The notes below the pieces were generated by a model. The model ran no database searches. It had not been told where the DNA came from and saw only the letters and a program-made list of their open reading frames with translations. Shown in pieces: positions 8,203-16,854 of a stretch of DNA of 64,000 bases (within the stretch, counting starts at the first letter, position 1; each line of letters starts with the position of its first letter). Source of the DNA: Salinicola salarius. GTDB lineage: Bacteria; Pseudomonadota; Gammaproteobacteria; Pseudomonadales; Halomonadaceae. The stretch is from assembly GCF_002179555.1 (NCBI RefSeq), contig NZ_NHOU01000009.1, positions 1 through 64,000 on the forward strand, written 5' to 3'. The position numbers and the translations under genes were made by a program.

Positions 8203-9423
8203 ATGAGTGATTTCTATCAGAACGGTATCGTTACCAATTTCCACAACCTCACCCGCCGCTCGGTGGAGGCACTGGAAACCGATCTCAAGCAGTTCTCGCG
8301 CAGCCGGCCGATGGGGTTGATCCTGCCGTCGCTGTATTCGGAGCTGGAAGGGCCGGCGCTTTCGCATATCGTCGACGAGCTGTGCAAGGTGCCTTATCTC
8401 AGCGAGATCGTCATCGGGCTGGATCGCGCCGATCGCGAGCAGTTCTTGAAGGCACGCGAGTTCTTCTCGCGCCTGCCGCAGCATCACCGCATCCTGTGGA
8501 ACGATGGCCCGCGTCTCCAGGCGCTGCAGCAGGAGCTGGCCGGGGAAAACCTGGCGCCGCTGGAGCCGGGCAAGGGCTGCAATGTGTGGTATTGCTCCGG
8601 TTACGTGCGCGCTTCCGGCAAGACCGAGGCGGTGGCGCTGCATGACTGCGATATCGTCACCTATGATCGCGGCCTGCTGGCGCGGCTGATCTATCCGGTG
8701 GCGAACCCGCGATTCCACTACGAGTTCTGCAAGGGCTACTACTCACGGATCGCCTCCGGCAAGCTCAACGGTCGTGTGGCGCGGCTGATGGTCACGCCGC
8801 TGATCCGGGCGTTCAAGATGATCTACGGGCCGCTGCCTTACCTGGACTATCTCGACAGCTTCCGTTATCCGATCTCCGGTGAGTTCTCGATGCGGGCCGA
8901 CGTGCTCGATGGCATTCGCATTCCCAGCGACTGGGGGCTGGAGATCGGCGTGCTTTCCGAGGTGCACCGCAACTTCTCGACCAAGCGGCTGTGTCAGGTC
9001 GATATCGCCGATGCCTACGACCACAAGCATCAGCCGGTATCGGAAGACGATCCGTCGGGTGGTCTGAACCGCATGAGCATGGATATCGCCAAGGCAATGT
9101 ATCGCAAGCTGGCGACGCTTGGCGTGGAGATGAGCGTCGAGAGCTTCCGTACCGTCAAGGCGACCTACTATCGCGTGGCGCTGGATCTGATCGAAGCCTA
9201 CGATCACGATGCGGCGATGAACGGGCTCAAGCTCGACCGCCACAGCGAGGAGGCGGCGGTGGAGCTGTTCGCCGACAACATCATGCAGGCCGGCGCCGCG
9301 TTCTTCGAATCACCCCGCGACAAGCCGTTCATCCCCAGCTGGAACCGGGTGCAGGCCGCCATTCCCGACCTGCAGGATCGTCTCTATGAGGCGGTGGAGC
9401 TGGATAACAGCGGCGATGTGTAG
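8203..9423 (+). CDS. gpgS: Glucosyl-3-phosphoglycerate synthase-like glycosyltransferase (GT81 type)
   Basis: This 406-residue GT-A transferase would join glucose from a nucleotide sugar to 3-phosphoglycerate, the first step of glucosylglycerate synthesis. It has the PGKG nucleotide-site segment, a DxD metal motif (DCD, residues 148-150), the acceptor region GEFSMRADVL and SDWGLEIGVLSEV, and a late metal-site histidine in DHKHQPVS. These match GpgS proteins. The gene starts 63 bases after the phosphatase with a GAGGGTG ribosome site, so the two form an operon. Glucosylglycerate is an osmolyte in halophiles and accumulates under nitrogen limitation. The specificity (glucosyl or mannosyl) rests on family resemblance. 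Confidence 0.83.
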   Translation: MSDFYQNGIVTNFHNLTRRSVEALETDLKQFSRSRPMGLILPSLYSELEGPALSHIVDELCKVPYLSEIVIGLDRADREQFLKAREFFSRLPQHHRILWNDGPRLQALQQELAGENLAPLEPGKGCNVWYCSGYVRASGKTEAVALHDCDIVTYDRGLLARLIYPVANPRFHYEFCKGYYSRIASGKLNGRVARLMVTPLIRAFKMIYGPLPYLDYLDSFRYPISGEFSMRADVLDGIRIPSDWGLEIGVLSEVHRNFSTKRLCQVDIADAYDHKHQPVSEDDPSGGLNRMSMDIAKAMYRKLATLGVEMSVESFRTVKATYYRVALDLIEAYDHDAAMNGLKLDRHSEEAAVELFADNIMQAGAAFFESPRDKPFIPSWNRVQAAIPDLQDRLYEAVELDNSGDV

Positions 9424-9450
9424 ACGCCGCTCCCGCCGACCGGACGGCAG

Positions 9451-9494
9451 CCGATGCGGGCGGTGCAATCGTTTCGATTCATCGCCCGCGTCGG
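9451..9494. terminator. Bidirectional hairpin between convergent gpgS and the GH13 gene
   Basis: The arms CCGATGCGGGCGGTGCAATCG and CGATTCATCGCCCGCGTCGG pair over about 20 positions with two G-U pairs and one bulge around a TTT loop. It lies between the gpgS stop and the stop of the convergent phosphorylase gene, where a shared terminator is expected. The U-tract is poor on both sides. Confidence 0.55.
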
Positions 9495-9534
9495 GGCCGT
9501 TGCCGTTTCCTTCACGACCGCGCCCCGATGCGCG

Positions 9535-11400
9535 TCAGGGCTGCACCAGCCACAGGCTACGGTAGGGGCGCAGGATGTCGCGTTCTTCCGGATGCGGGCT
9601 CCAGCGCTTGCCGTCCTTGAGCACGTCGTACCAGTCCCCTTCGTCGAGTTCGCCGATCTCCAGCGGCTGGCGGGTATCGCTGATGTTGTAGATCGCCAGC
9701 AGACGCCGACCGTTGGGCAGCGGGCCGCGCTCGATGGCGAAGATGCCGGGCGGGGTGTCGAGCACGCGCTGGGCAGCTTCGGGGTGAAAACAGGGCTCGT
9801 TGGCGCGGATGTTGAGCCGGCGCTTGAGCGAGGTGAACGCCTCGCGGGTCGGCGTGCTGCGGCTGTCGATGAGTTCGTCCAGCTCTTCCTTGGGCCAGCG
9901 GCGGCGATTGATCGAACGCAGCTTGCCGCTGCGCTCGACGCCGCCGTGGTCGTTGAGCGTCGCGGTCAGGCTGTGGAAGTAGACGCCGGGAATGCCCTGC
10001 AGCGCCAGCATCAGGTTCTGGCTGCACAGGAAGCGCTCGACCTGCCAGGCATCGGCGCCTCGGCGGGTGCCCTTCATGGCGTCGTAGTAGGTGATGTTGA
10101 TCTCGTAGGGCGAGTCGCTGCCGTCCGGGTTGGTCTTCATGCTGACGTAACCGCCGAAGCGGTGCATTAGCTCGAGCATGATATCCAGCTCGTGCTGCGG
10201 CAGCAGCCCCTCGAGCGCTCTGACCCCGATGCCGTCGTGGCTGGCGGTGAAGTTGAAGTAGGTGCAGCCCGGCGGCAGCGTCGGCAGGCTCCGCGCCCAG
10301 TCGCTCAGGGTCGTGGCGTCGCCGCTGGTCAGGGTATGCACGAGCAGGGGCGGCAGCGTGAACTGGTAGATCATGTGCGCTTCGTCGGGCATCGGGCGCT
10401 TGTCTTCGAGGCGGTCGGGGCCCTGTCGTTCGAGGCCCTGTCGTTCGAGGCCCTGTCGTTCGAGACCCGGCCGTTCGGGACCCGGCCGTTCGAGACCCAG
10501 CCTTTCAAGACCAAAGTAGCTCATGTTTTCGTGGTGCGGCACGTTGGTCTCGGTGATCAGCAGCGTGCCCGGCGCCATGAAATCCAGAATCGCCCGCAGC
10601 AGCCGCACGATGGCGTGGGTCTGGGGCAGGTGGACGCAGTTGGTGCCGACCTGCTTCCACAGGTACGTGACCGCGTCGAGACGGATGATGCGCGCGCCCT
10701 GCTGGACGTAATAGAGCAGGATGCCGACGAACTCGAGCAGCACGTCCGGGTTGGCGAAGTTGAGGTCGATCTGGTCCTCGGAGAAGGTCGCCCATAGGTA
10801 GCGGGTGCCGCGTCGCGTCGAGACCGGCACCAGCAGCGGCGAGTTGCGCGGCCGCGTGACCATGGAGAGATCCGTTTCCGGGTCCATCTCGATGAAGTAG
10901 TCGCGCCCCGGCTGCGTGCCGGAGAGATAGTCGGTGAACCACAGCGAGTCGCGGGAGACATGGTTGATGACCAGATCGACCATCAGATCGACCCGAGACG
11001 CCAGCCGACGGATATCCTGCCAGTCGCCGAGGCTGGGGTTCACTTCGCGATAGTGGATCACCGAGAAGCCGTCGTCGCTGCTCCAGGGAAAGAACGGCAG
11101 GATGTGCAGGCCGCTGAACGTGCCGTTGAGGCGCGTGGCGAGAAAGTCGTCCAGCACTTCCAGCGGCGGCCGCTCGCCGTCGATGATGGTATCGCCGTAA
11201 GTGATCAGAATCTGGTCGCGCTCGCTCCATGTCGGCCTTGGCAGCGTATCCAGTGCACTGCGCTGGTGCATCAGCAACGTCATCAGGCGGCGCATGATTT
11301 CGTCGCGACGGGGGCCGTATACCTCTTCCAGGCGCGCGTTGGCACGTTCGATGAAAGCTTCTTCGGAAAGCGCGGGGTAGTTCGCGGCACGGCTGGGCAT
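9535..11400 (-). CDS. GH13_18 sugar phosphorylase, probable glucosylglycerate phosphorylase, with repeat insertion
   Basis: A 621-residue member of the sucrose phosphorylase subfamily. The (beta/alpha)8 barrel shows the nucleophile D242 in RLDAVTYLWK, the acid/base E284 in LITETNVPH and the transition-state Asp in SHDGIGVRAL. Family members phosphorolyse sucrose, glucosylglycerol or glucosylglycerate to glucose 1-phosphate. Convergence with a GpgS gene and its phosphatase favours glucosylglycerate, so the cluster could both make and recycle this solute (inference). An array of pentapeptide repeats (10406-10510) is inserted after NMSYFG, just before the conserved EAHMIYQF block that normally follows closely. 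Without it the protein has normal length and an intact active site. Confidence 0.85.
   Translation of the reverse strand: MPSRAANYPALSEEAFIERANARLEEVYGPRRDEIMRRLMTLLMHQRSALDTLPRPTWSERDQILITYGDTIIDGERPPLEVLDDFLATRLNGTFSGLHILPFFPWSSDDGFSVIHYREVNPSLGDWQDIRRLASRVDLMVDLVINHVSRDSLWFTDYLSGTQPGRDYFIEMDPETDLSMVTRPRNSPLLVPVSTRRGTRYLWATFSEDQIDLNFANPDVLLEFVGILLYYVQQGARIIRLDAVTYLWKQVGTNCVHLPQTHAIVRLLRAILDFMAPGTLLITETNVPHHENMSYFGLERLGLERPGPERPGLERQGLERQGLERQGPDRLEDKRPMPDEAHMIYQFTLPPLLVHTLTSGDATTLSDWARSLPTLPPGCTYFNFTASHDGIGVRALEGLLPQHELDIMLELMHRFGGYVSMKTNPDGSDSPYEINITYYDAMKGTRRGADAWQVERFLCSQNLMLALQGIPGVYFHSLTATLNDHGGVERSGKLRSINRRRWPKEELDELIDSRSTPTREAFTSLKRRLNIRANEPCFHPEAAQRVLDTPPGIFAIERGPLPNGRRLLAIYNISDTRQPLEIGELDEGDWYDVLKDGKRWSPHPEERDILRPYRSLWLVQP
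10406..10510 (-). repeat. 15-bp in-frame tandem repeat in the GH13_18 gene (about 6-7 copies)
   Basis: On the plus strand the unit is CCCTGTCGTTCGAGG. The copies at 10421, 10436 and 10451 are nearly identical, and those at 10466, 10481 and 10496 are diverged. On the coding strand the units read as pentapeptides of the type GLERQ or GPERP. The divergence gradient suggests growth at one end. Confidence 0.93.
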
Positions 11401-11643
11401 GGGGCGGGGTTCCTGATTTCAGCGGTTGGCGTACGCAACATGCGTATCAAGGTGTTGTTGTGGCGGACTGTCACGATATCCTTGCAGAAGACGGGCCAAC
11501 ATGAAAACCGCTGCCGTTTTTCGGCGCGTTTCCGCTATGTTGCCCAAACCGTTACACTCTCTGCTTCATTTAATCGCTTTTTCTCGTTCACTTAACAATA
11601 GCGGCGATTCCCAAATCGCCCACGCTGACAGGTAGACCCGACG

Positions 11644-12132
11644 ATGCATTGCCCTTTTTGTGGTGCGCACGATACCAAGGTGACCGACTCCCGCCTGGTG
11701 GCCGAGGGCGATCAAGTGCGTCGTCGCCGTCAGTGTGCCGGTTGCGGGGAGCGCTTCACGACCTACGAGACCGCCGAACTGGTGATGCCGCGGGTGGTCA
11801 AGTCCGACGGCTCCCGGGAAAGCTTCGACGAGCAGAAGATGCGTGCCGGCATGGCGCTGGCACTGGAGAAGCGTCCGGTCAGCGTGGAGTCCTTCGAGGC
11901 GGCTGTCGAGCGAATTCGCCAGCGGCTGCGGGCACGCGGCGATCGAGAAGTCGAAGCGCGTGCCGTGGGGGAAGAGGTGATGGAAGCCCTACAGCGTCTC
12001 GATCATGTGGCCTACATTCGTTTTGCCTCGGTCTATCGCCGTTTTCAGGATCTCGACGAGTTTCGTGCCGAGATCGATCGGCTTTCCCAGGAGCCGACAG
12101 TGTCTTCGGAGGACAACGGCGACCCTCGCTGA
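11644..12132 (+). CDS. nrdR: Transcriptional repressor NrdR
   Basis: This 162-residue regulator represses ribonucleotide reductase genes in response to dATP/ATP. The zinc ribbon is complete (C3, C6, C31 and C34), followed by the ATP-cone domain (about residues 46-136, starting [18 protein letters not shown]). Length is slightly above E. coli NrdR (149) through a polar C-terminal tail. It heads the rib-nus-thi cluster, as in many gammaproteobacteria. The 243-base divergent gap to the phosphorylase gene must hold its promoter, but I cannot point to a clear one. Confidence 0.95.
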   Translation: MHCPFCGAHDTKVTDSRLVAEGDQVRRRRQCAGCGERFTTYETAELVMPRVVKSDGSRESFDEQKMRAGMALALEKRPVSVESFEAAVERIRQRLRARGDREVEARAVGEEVMEALQRLDHVAYIRFASVYRRFQDLDEFRAEIDRLSQEPTVSSEDNGDPR

Positions 12133-12185
12133 GCCGGCGCCCTTGTTGTCGTTGTCAGACTCCCCGTCTTTTCGAGCGAGCCGCC

Positions 12186-13424
12186 ATGTCCTTTTCCCAT
12201 TCCGAATCTCTGTCCCATTCCGAACCTCTGTCCCGTTCCGAGCCTCTGTCCCTGTCCCCGGACGCCTCCCGCGCCGAGCCTACGACGCCGGCGGCCTGGA
12301 TGGCGCGGGCGATTCAGCTTGCCTGGCACGGACAATATACCTGTGATCCCAATCCGCGAGTCGGCTGCGTGCTGGTCAAGGAGGGCCGCATCGTCGGGGA
12401 AGGGTTTCACGCGCGCGCCGGCGAGGCGCATGCCGAGGTCAACGCGCTGCGCATGGCCGGCGAGGTGGCCCGTGGCGCGACGGCGTACGTCACCCTCGAG
12501 CCCTGCTCGCATACCGGGCGCACCGGCCCTTGCAGCCAGGCGTTGATCGATGCTGGCGTGGCGAAGGTGGTCGCGGCGATGGAGGATCCCAACCCGCAGG
12601 TCTCCGGGCGAGGCTTCGCGATGCTGCGCGAAGCGGGCATCGAGGTCGAGGTCGGGCTGCTCGAGGAGGACGCGCGACGACTCAACCCCGGCTTCATTCG
12701 CCGCATGCGTGACGGGCTGCCGCGGGTCACGCTGAAGATGGCGATGAGCCTCGACGGCCGCACGGCAATGGCCAACGGCGAATCCCAGTGGATCACCGGG
12801 CCGGCCGCGCGGCAGCAGGTGCAGCGTCTGCGCGCCGCGTCCAGCGCGGTGCTGTCCGGGGTGGAGTCGATCATCTTCGACGACTCCCGGCTGACGGTGC
12901 GTGCCGGGCAACTGGGGCTGGATGATGCCGAGGCGATTGCGCGGCGCCAGCCGTTGCGGGTGATTCTCGATAGCCAGCTGCGGCTGCCGCTGGCGGCGGC
13001 CTGCCTGAGCGAGCCGGGGCGGACGCTGGTCTTCACGATCCAGCCGGAGATGACCGAGCGACGGCGCAAGCTCGAAGCGGCCGGCGCCGAGGTGGTCTTG
13101 ATGCCGGCCAATGCCGAGGGGCGCGTCGAGTTCGCGGGCGTGCTGCGCTATCTGGCCACGCGGGAAGCATGCAACGAGGTGCTCGTCGAAACCGGCGCCA
13201 CCCTGGCCGGAGCCTTGCTGGAGGCGGACTGCGTCGACCGGCTCGAACTGTTCATGGCGCCGACGCTGCTGGGCAGCGAGGCGCGGCCGCTCTTCGCCCT
13301 GCCGGGGCTGATGTCGATGAGCCAGCAGCGGCGGCTGGAGATCGACGACATCCGCGCGGTGGGCGAGGATTGGCATATTTCGGCACGACCTGTCAGGGCG
13401 TCCGATCAAGGCGGGGTGAGGTGA
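12186..13424 (+). CDS. ribD: Bifunctional riboflavin deaminase/reductase RibD
   Basis: RibD performs the second and third steps of riboflavin synthesis: deamination of the pyrimidine intermediate and reduction of its ribosyl side chain. The N-terminal deaminase has the zinc site HAEVNAL plus PCSHTGRTGPC; the C-terminal reductase starts near MAMSLDGRTAMANGESQW. With the ATG at 12186 the protein has 412 residues and about 38 residues before the conserved MARAIQLAWHGQY. This extension is a Ser-rich hexapeptide repeat (SHSESL/SHSEPL/SRSEPL). The ATG at 12300 would give a protein of normal length, so the extension may be untranslated. The gene lies 53 bases after nrdR. Confidence 0.93.
   Translation: MSFSHSESLSHSEPLSRSEPLSLSPDASRAEPTTPAAWMARAIQLAWHGQYTCDPNPRVGCVLVKEGRIVGEGFHARAGEAHAEVNALRMAGEVARGATAYVTLEPCSHTGRTGPCSQALIDAGVAKVVAAMEDPNPQVSGRGFAMLREAGIEVEVGLLEEDARRLNPGFIRRMRDGLPRVTLKMAMSLDGRTAMANGESQWITGPAARQQVQRLRAASSAVLSGVESIIFDDSRLTVRAGQLGLDDAEAIARRQPLRVILDSQLRLPLAAACLSEPGRTLVFTIQPEMTERRRKLEAAGAEVVLMPANAEGRVEFAGVLRYLATREACNEVLVETGATLAGALLEADCVDRLELFMAPTLLGSEARPLFALPGLMSMSQQRRLEIDDIRAVGEDWHISARPVRASDQGGVR
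12195..12248 (+). repeat. 18-bp tandem repeat at the 5' end of ribD (3 copies)
   Basis: Three copies of TCCCATTCCGAACCTCTG, each one to three bases different, follow the ATG at 12186. If translated they encode SHSESL, SHSEPL and SRSEPL. The unit is a multiple of three, which agrees with translation from 12186 but does not prove it. Confidence 0.92.
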
Positions 13425-13581
13425 GCGGGCAGGCCGCGCACAGTGAAAGGGCAGGGACGTGTCGCCGTCATCCGACAGTAGCGTCCGTGTCTCGCGACAG
13501 GTAGGCTGTGCCGCATCGAGCCTCTCTGGCCTCGTTGGACGGTGGTTTCAGCAGATGGCGGTTTCCGTGGATGAATCAGCA

Positions 13582-14715
13582 ATGACGACAACGCAATCGA
13601 ACCAGCTGGCCAGTATCGAGGTCCTGGTCGAAGAGATTCGGCAAGGCAGGATGGTCATCCTCATGGATGACGAGGACCGCGAGAACGAAGGCGACATCAT
13701 CATGGCGGCCGAGTGCGTCGAGGCCGACCATATCAATTTCATGGCGCGTCACGCTCGCGGCCTGATCTGCCAGCCGATGTCGAAGGCGCGCTGCCAGCAG
13801 CTGAAGCTGCCGCTGATGGTCAGCGACAACGGCTCCGGCTACGGCACCAAGTTCACCGTCTCGATCGAGGCGGCCACCGGCGTCACCACGGGAATCTCCG
13901 CGGCGGATCGTGCGCTCACCGTGCGTGCCGCGGCGGCGCGGGGCGCGCGGCCGGAGGATATCGTCCAGCCCGGTCATATCTTCCCGCTGATGGCGGAGCC
14001 GGGTGGCGTCCTGCGTCGCGCCGGTCACACCGAGGCGGCCTGCGACCTGGCCGCCATGGCCGGCTTCGAGGCCACCGGCGTGATCTGCGAGATCATGAAC
14101 GAGGACGGCAGTATGGCGCGCCGGCCGGAGCTCGAACGCTTCGCCGCCGAGCATGACATCAAGATCGGTACCATCGCCGATTTGATCCACTATCGCATGC
14201 TCAACGAGCGTACCGTCGAGGCGGTCGAGCAGACGCCGGTGCAGACCGCGTTCGGCGACATGACCCTGCATGTCTTCCACGACACCATTCAGGATCGGCA
14301 CCATCTGGCGCTGGTGAAGGGCGAGCCCGAACACGCCACGCCGACGACGGTGCGCGTGCACGGCGGCGACACGCTGCGTGACCTGCTCGCGCTGTGTCGT
14401 GCGGACAGCCACTGGACGGCTCACACCGCGCTGGCCGAGATCGGTCGGGCGGAGGCGGGCGTCTTCGTGTTGCTCGACGAGGCGCGCCCCCAGGGGGATT
14501 TCAGGCAGCAGCTCGATGTGCTGCTGGGGCATCGCCCGGCGCCGCGTTCCAGTGCCGCCGACGGATCGGGGAATTTTCTGTCGATCGGCACCGGGGCGCA
14601 GATCCTGCGCCAGCTCGGCGTCGGCAAGATGCGTCTGTTGAGTTCGCCGTGGCGTTTCTCGGCCCTCTCCGGTTTCGATCTGGAAGTGGTCGAGCTGGTC
14701 AGCGGCGACGCCTGA
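13582..14715 (+). CDS. ribB: 3,4-dihydroxy-2-butanone 4-phosphate synthase with degenerate GTP cyclohydrolase II-like domain
   Basis: The N-terminal half (about residues 1-210) is a canonical RibB with the acidic loop DDEDRENEGD and the SIEAATGVTTGISA and GHTEAACDLA motifs. It converts ribulose 5-phosphate to the four-carbon riboflavin precursor. The C-terminal half keeps the GTP cyclohydrolase II fold (RVHGGDTLRD, IGTGAQILRQLGVGKMRLL) but lacks the three zinc cysteines and the catalytic RRGG-type segment. It should therefore be inactive as RibA, as in the known RibBX type. I chose the ATG at 13582 because homologues start near SIEVLVEEIRQG; 13555 (ATG) and 13459 (GTG with a good ribosome site) are alternatives. 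No ribE lies between ribD and this gene. Confidence 0.9.
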   Translation: MTTTQSNQLASIEVLVEEIRQGRMVILMDDEDRENEGDIIMAAECVEADHINFMARHARGLICQPMSKARCQQLKLPLMVSDNGSGYGTKFTVSIEAATGVTTGISAADRALTVRAAAARGARPEDIVQPGHIFPLMAEPGGVLRRAGHTEAACDLAAMAGFEATGVICEIMNEDGSMARRPELERFAAEHDIKIGTIADLIHYRMLNERTVEAVEQTPVQTAFGDMTLHVFHDTIQDRHHLALVKGEPEHATPTTVRVHGGDTLRDLLALCRADSHWTAHTALAEIGRAEAGVFVLLDEARPQGDFRQQLDVLLGHRPAPRSSAADGSGNFLSIGTGAQILRQLGVGKMRLLSSPWRFSALSGFDLEVVELVSGDA

Positions 14716-14765
14716 GCGGGATTCGAACCCCAGCTGCCGCGAGCCGGAACCGTCGCGAGCGTGGT

Positions 14766-14825
14766 ATGGCCGCGCGGCCATGGTAAGATGGCCGGCTTCG
14801 CGCGCCGAGCGCCAGGCTCTGGCGC
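14766..14825 (+). promoter_or_regulatory. Leader of ribH: palindrome, possible extended -10, hairpin
   Basis: ATGGCCGCGCGGCCAT (14766-14781) is a perfect 16-base palindrome. It runs into TGGTAAGAT, which resembles an extended -10 element. GCGCCAG/CTGGCGC (14809-14825) then forms a seven-bp hairpin. A separate ribH promoter is possible; there is no FMN riboswitch consensus here. Confidence 0.3.
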
Positions 14826-14901
14826 GGCCAATCAGACTGTTTTTTTCGCGTCCAGATTCGTATTCGTGACGACTCTGGCGCAGTGTATCCGGAACCCGAT
14901 A

Positions 14902-15384
14902 ATGCAACCGATCGCTCAACTGGAAGGTCAGTTCACCGATGTCGATGGCCGTTATGCCATCGTCGTGGGCCGTTTCAATCATCACGTCGTCGATAGCCTC
15001 GTGGAAGGCGCCATCGATAGCCTGATGCGCCACGGCGTCAGCGAGGAGAACATCGAGCTGATTCATGTCCCCGGCGCCTGGGAACTGCCGTTGGCGGTCA
15101 AGCGCGTGCTGCAGGTGTCCCGACCCGACGCGGTCGTCGCGCTGGGTGCGGTCATTCGTGGCGGTACGCCGCACTTCGAATACGTGGCGGGCAACTGCAA
15201 TTCCTCGCTGAGCAGCCTGCAGCTGGAGTTCGCGACCCCCATCGCCAACGGGGTGCTGACGGTCAATTCGATCGATCAGGCCATCGAGCGCGCCGGCACC
15301 AAGGCGGGCAACAAGGGCACCGAGGCGGCCATGGCGGCCATGGAAATGGTATCTCTATTCAAGCGACTGGGAGGCGAGGCATGA
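14902..15384 (+). CDS. ribH: 6,7-dimethyl-8-ribityllumazine synthase
   Basis: A 160-residue lumazine synthase subunit that condenses the RibB and RibD products. The family landmarks are all present: [49 protein letters not shown] and the near-universal [15 protein letters not shown]. The ATG at 14902 gives the usual length; a longer reading from 14761 has no homology. Its stop overlaps the nusB start (15381-15384), as in other gammaproteobacteria where ribH and nusB are coupled. The riboflavin synthase gene ribE is not in the window. Confidence 0.95.
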   Translation: MQPIAQLEGQFTDVDGRYAIVVGRFNHHVVDSLVEGAIDSLMRHGVSEENIELIHVPGAWELPLAVKRVLQVSRPDAVVALGAVIRGGTPHFEYVAGNCNSSLSSLQLEFATPIANGVLTVNSIDQAIERAGTKAGNKGTEAAMAAMEMVSLFKRLGGEA

Positions 15385-15881
15385 GTTCACCGTCACGACA
15401 GCCGACGCCGGCTCAGGAGTCGCGTCGCGCCGCCCGCGAACTGGCGGTCCAGGGGCTCTACCAGTGGCAGATGACCGGCAAGTCGGTCACTGCCGTCGAG
15501 GCCGAGTTCCGCTCGCAGATCGCCGATGACGATCTCGAGGATCACGAAAACTGGCACAAGGTGATGGAGATCGCCGACAAGGCGCTGTTCCATGATCTGC
15601 TGCACAACACGGCCAACCATCGCGCCGAGCTGGACGCCACCATTGCGCCGCTGCTCGACCGGCGCCTGGAAGACCTGGATCGCATCGAGCTGGCGATCCT
15701 GCGTCTCGGGACCTACGAATTGTCGCGCCGGCCCGAAGTACCCTATCGTGCCGTCATCAACGAGGGGGTCGAGCTGGCCAAGATATTCGGCGCGACCGAT
15801 GGTCACAAATACGTCAACGGCATCCTCGACAAGCTCGCCTCGCGGCTGCGGGGTGCCGAGGTCGCTGCTCGCCGTCGTTGA
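15381..15881 (+). CDS. nusB: Transcription antitermination factor NusB
   Basis: NusB binds boxA RNA with NusE (S10) during rRNA antitermination. The 166-residue protein begins with a polar tail, then the conserved [20 protein letters not shown], a central ILRLGTYEL and the C-terminal [13 protein letters not shown] and [11 protein letters not shown] helices. The start overlaps the ribH stop by four bases. It is about 25 residues longer than E. coli NusB, through the two termini. Assignment is secure. Confidence 0.95.
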   Translation: MSSPSRQPTPAQESRRAARELAVQGLYQWQMTGKSVTAVEAEFRSQIADDDLEDHENWHKVMEIADKALFHDLLHNTANHRAELDATIAPLLDRRLEDLDRIELAILRLGTYELSRRPEVPYRAVINEGVELAKIFGATDGHKYVNGILDKLASRLRGAEVAARRR

Positions 15882-15882
15882 C

Positions 15883-16854
15883 ATGACTCGCGCTTCGTTG
15901 AGCGAATTCGAGCTGATCGCTCGCTATCTGTCGCGCCCGGCGGCGGCCGAGCGGAGCGATGTCGTCGTCGGCAACGGCGACGACTGTGCGGTGCTTGCGC
16001 CCACCTCGGGGCATCAGCTCGCGATCAGCGTCGATACGTCCGTCGTCGATGTCCATTTCCCCCATGACGCGCCGCCGGCGGCCATTGGCCACCGTGCGCT
16101 GGCCGTCGCCTTGAGCGATCTCGCGGCGATGGGGGCCAGGGCGCGCTGGTGCTGCATGGCGCTGACGCTGCCGGCGGCCGACCCCGAGTGGCTCGAGGCG
16201 TTCGCCGAGGGCTTCCGTGAACTGGCCGCCCGCAGCGGCTGCGAGCTGGTCGGCGGCGACGTGACCCGCGGCGCGCTGACGATCGGGGTGACGGTGCATG
16301 GCGAGCTGCCGGCCGGCCAGGCGTTACGACGCAGCGGGGCGCGGGCGGGGGATCTGGTCGCGGTAACCGGCTATCCGGGGCGGGCGATCACGGGGCTGAC
16401 GCGCTGGCAGCAGGGCGAACGCGAGGCGGGGCATCCGCTGCTCGAGGCCTATCTTCGCCCCGAACCGCGCCTGGCGGCGGGAGAAGCGCTGAGAGGGCTG
16501 GCCAGTAGCGCGATCGATGTTTCCGATGGCCTGCTGGCGGATCTGCAGCACGTGCTCGTGGCCTCCGGCGTGGGGGCGCGTCTCGATCTCGAGTCGTTGC
16601 CGCTGGCGACACCGCTGCGCGCGACGCTCGAACTGGACGAGATCCGGGGGCGGGTACTCAACGGCGGTGACGACTATGAACTGCTGGTGACGCTGGCGGA
16701 GTCGGATCTTGCCGAAGCCCAGCGCCGCCTGGCTCCGCTACATCTGCCGCTGACGCCGATCGGGCGGATCATCGAGGGCGAAGGCATTCAGGGCATTCCT
16801 CCGCGTTACCTCGAGCGCAGCGGGTGGGACCACTTTCCGGAGACCACCTCATGA
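15883..16854 (+). CDS. thiL: Thiamine-monophosphate kinase
   Basis: ThiL phosphorylates thiamine monophosphate to the active cofactor thiamine diphosphate. The 323-residue protein starts with the standard SEFELIARY, has the ATP/metal motif VGNGDDCAVL, DTSVVDVHFP, and the second nucleotide-site block SSAIDVSDGLLADLQHVL, with GGDDYELLVT near the end. It starts one base after the nusB stop (ATG at 15883); the frame is open further upstream but has no homology there. It overlaps pgpA by four bases, so nusB, thiL and pgpA are coupled. Confidence 0.95.
   Translation: MTRASLSEFELIARYLSRPAAAERSDVVVGNGDDCAVLAPTSGHQLAISVDTSVVDVHFPHDAPPAAIGHRALAVALSDLAAMGARARWCCMALTLPAADPEWLEAFAEGFRELAARSGCELVGGDVTRGALTIGVTVHGELPAGQALRRSGARAGDLVAVTGYPGRAITGLTRWQQGEREAGHPLLEAYLRPEPRLAAGEALRGLASSAIDVSDGLLADLQHVLVASGVGARLDLESLPLATPLRATLELDEIRGRVLNGGDDYELLVTLAESDLAEAQRRLAPLHLPLTPIGRIIEGEGIQGIPPRYLERSGWDHFPETTS

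Noticed and set aside
13425-13581. FMN riboswitch before ribB
   Set aside because: The conserved RFN blocks (such as GGGGCAGGGTGAAATTCCC-like sequence) are absent; only a short AGGGCAGGG, which looks like a ribosome site, is present.
13459-13581. N-terminal extension of RibB from the GTG at 13459
   Set aside because: A good ribosome-site-like AGGG precedes it, but the added residues have no counterpart in RibB proteins, whose conserved start lies near 13582. It remains a possible alternative start only.
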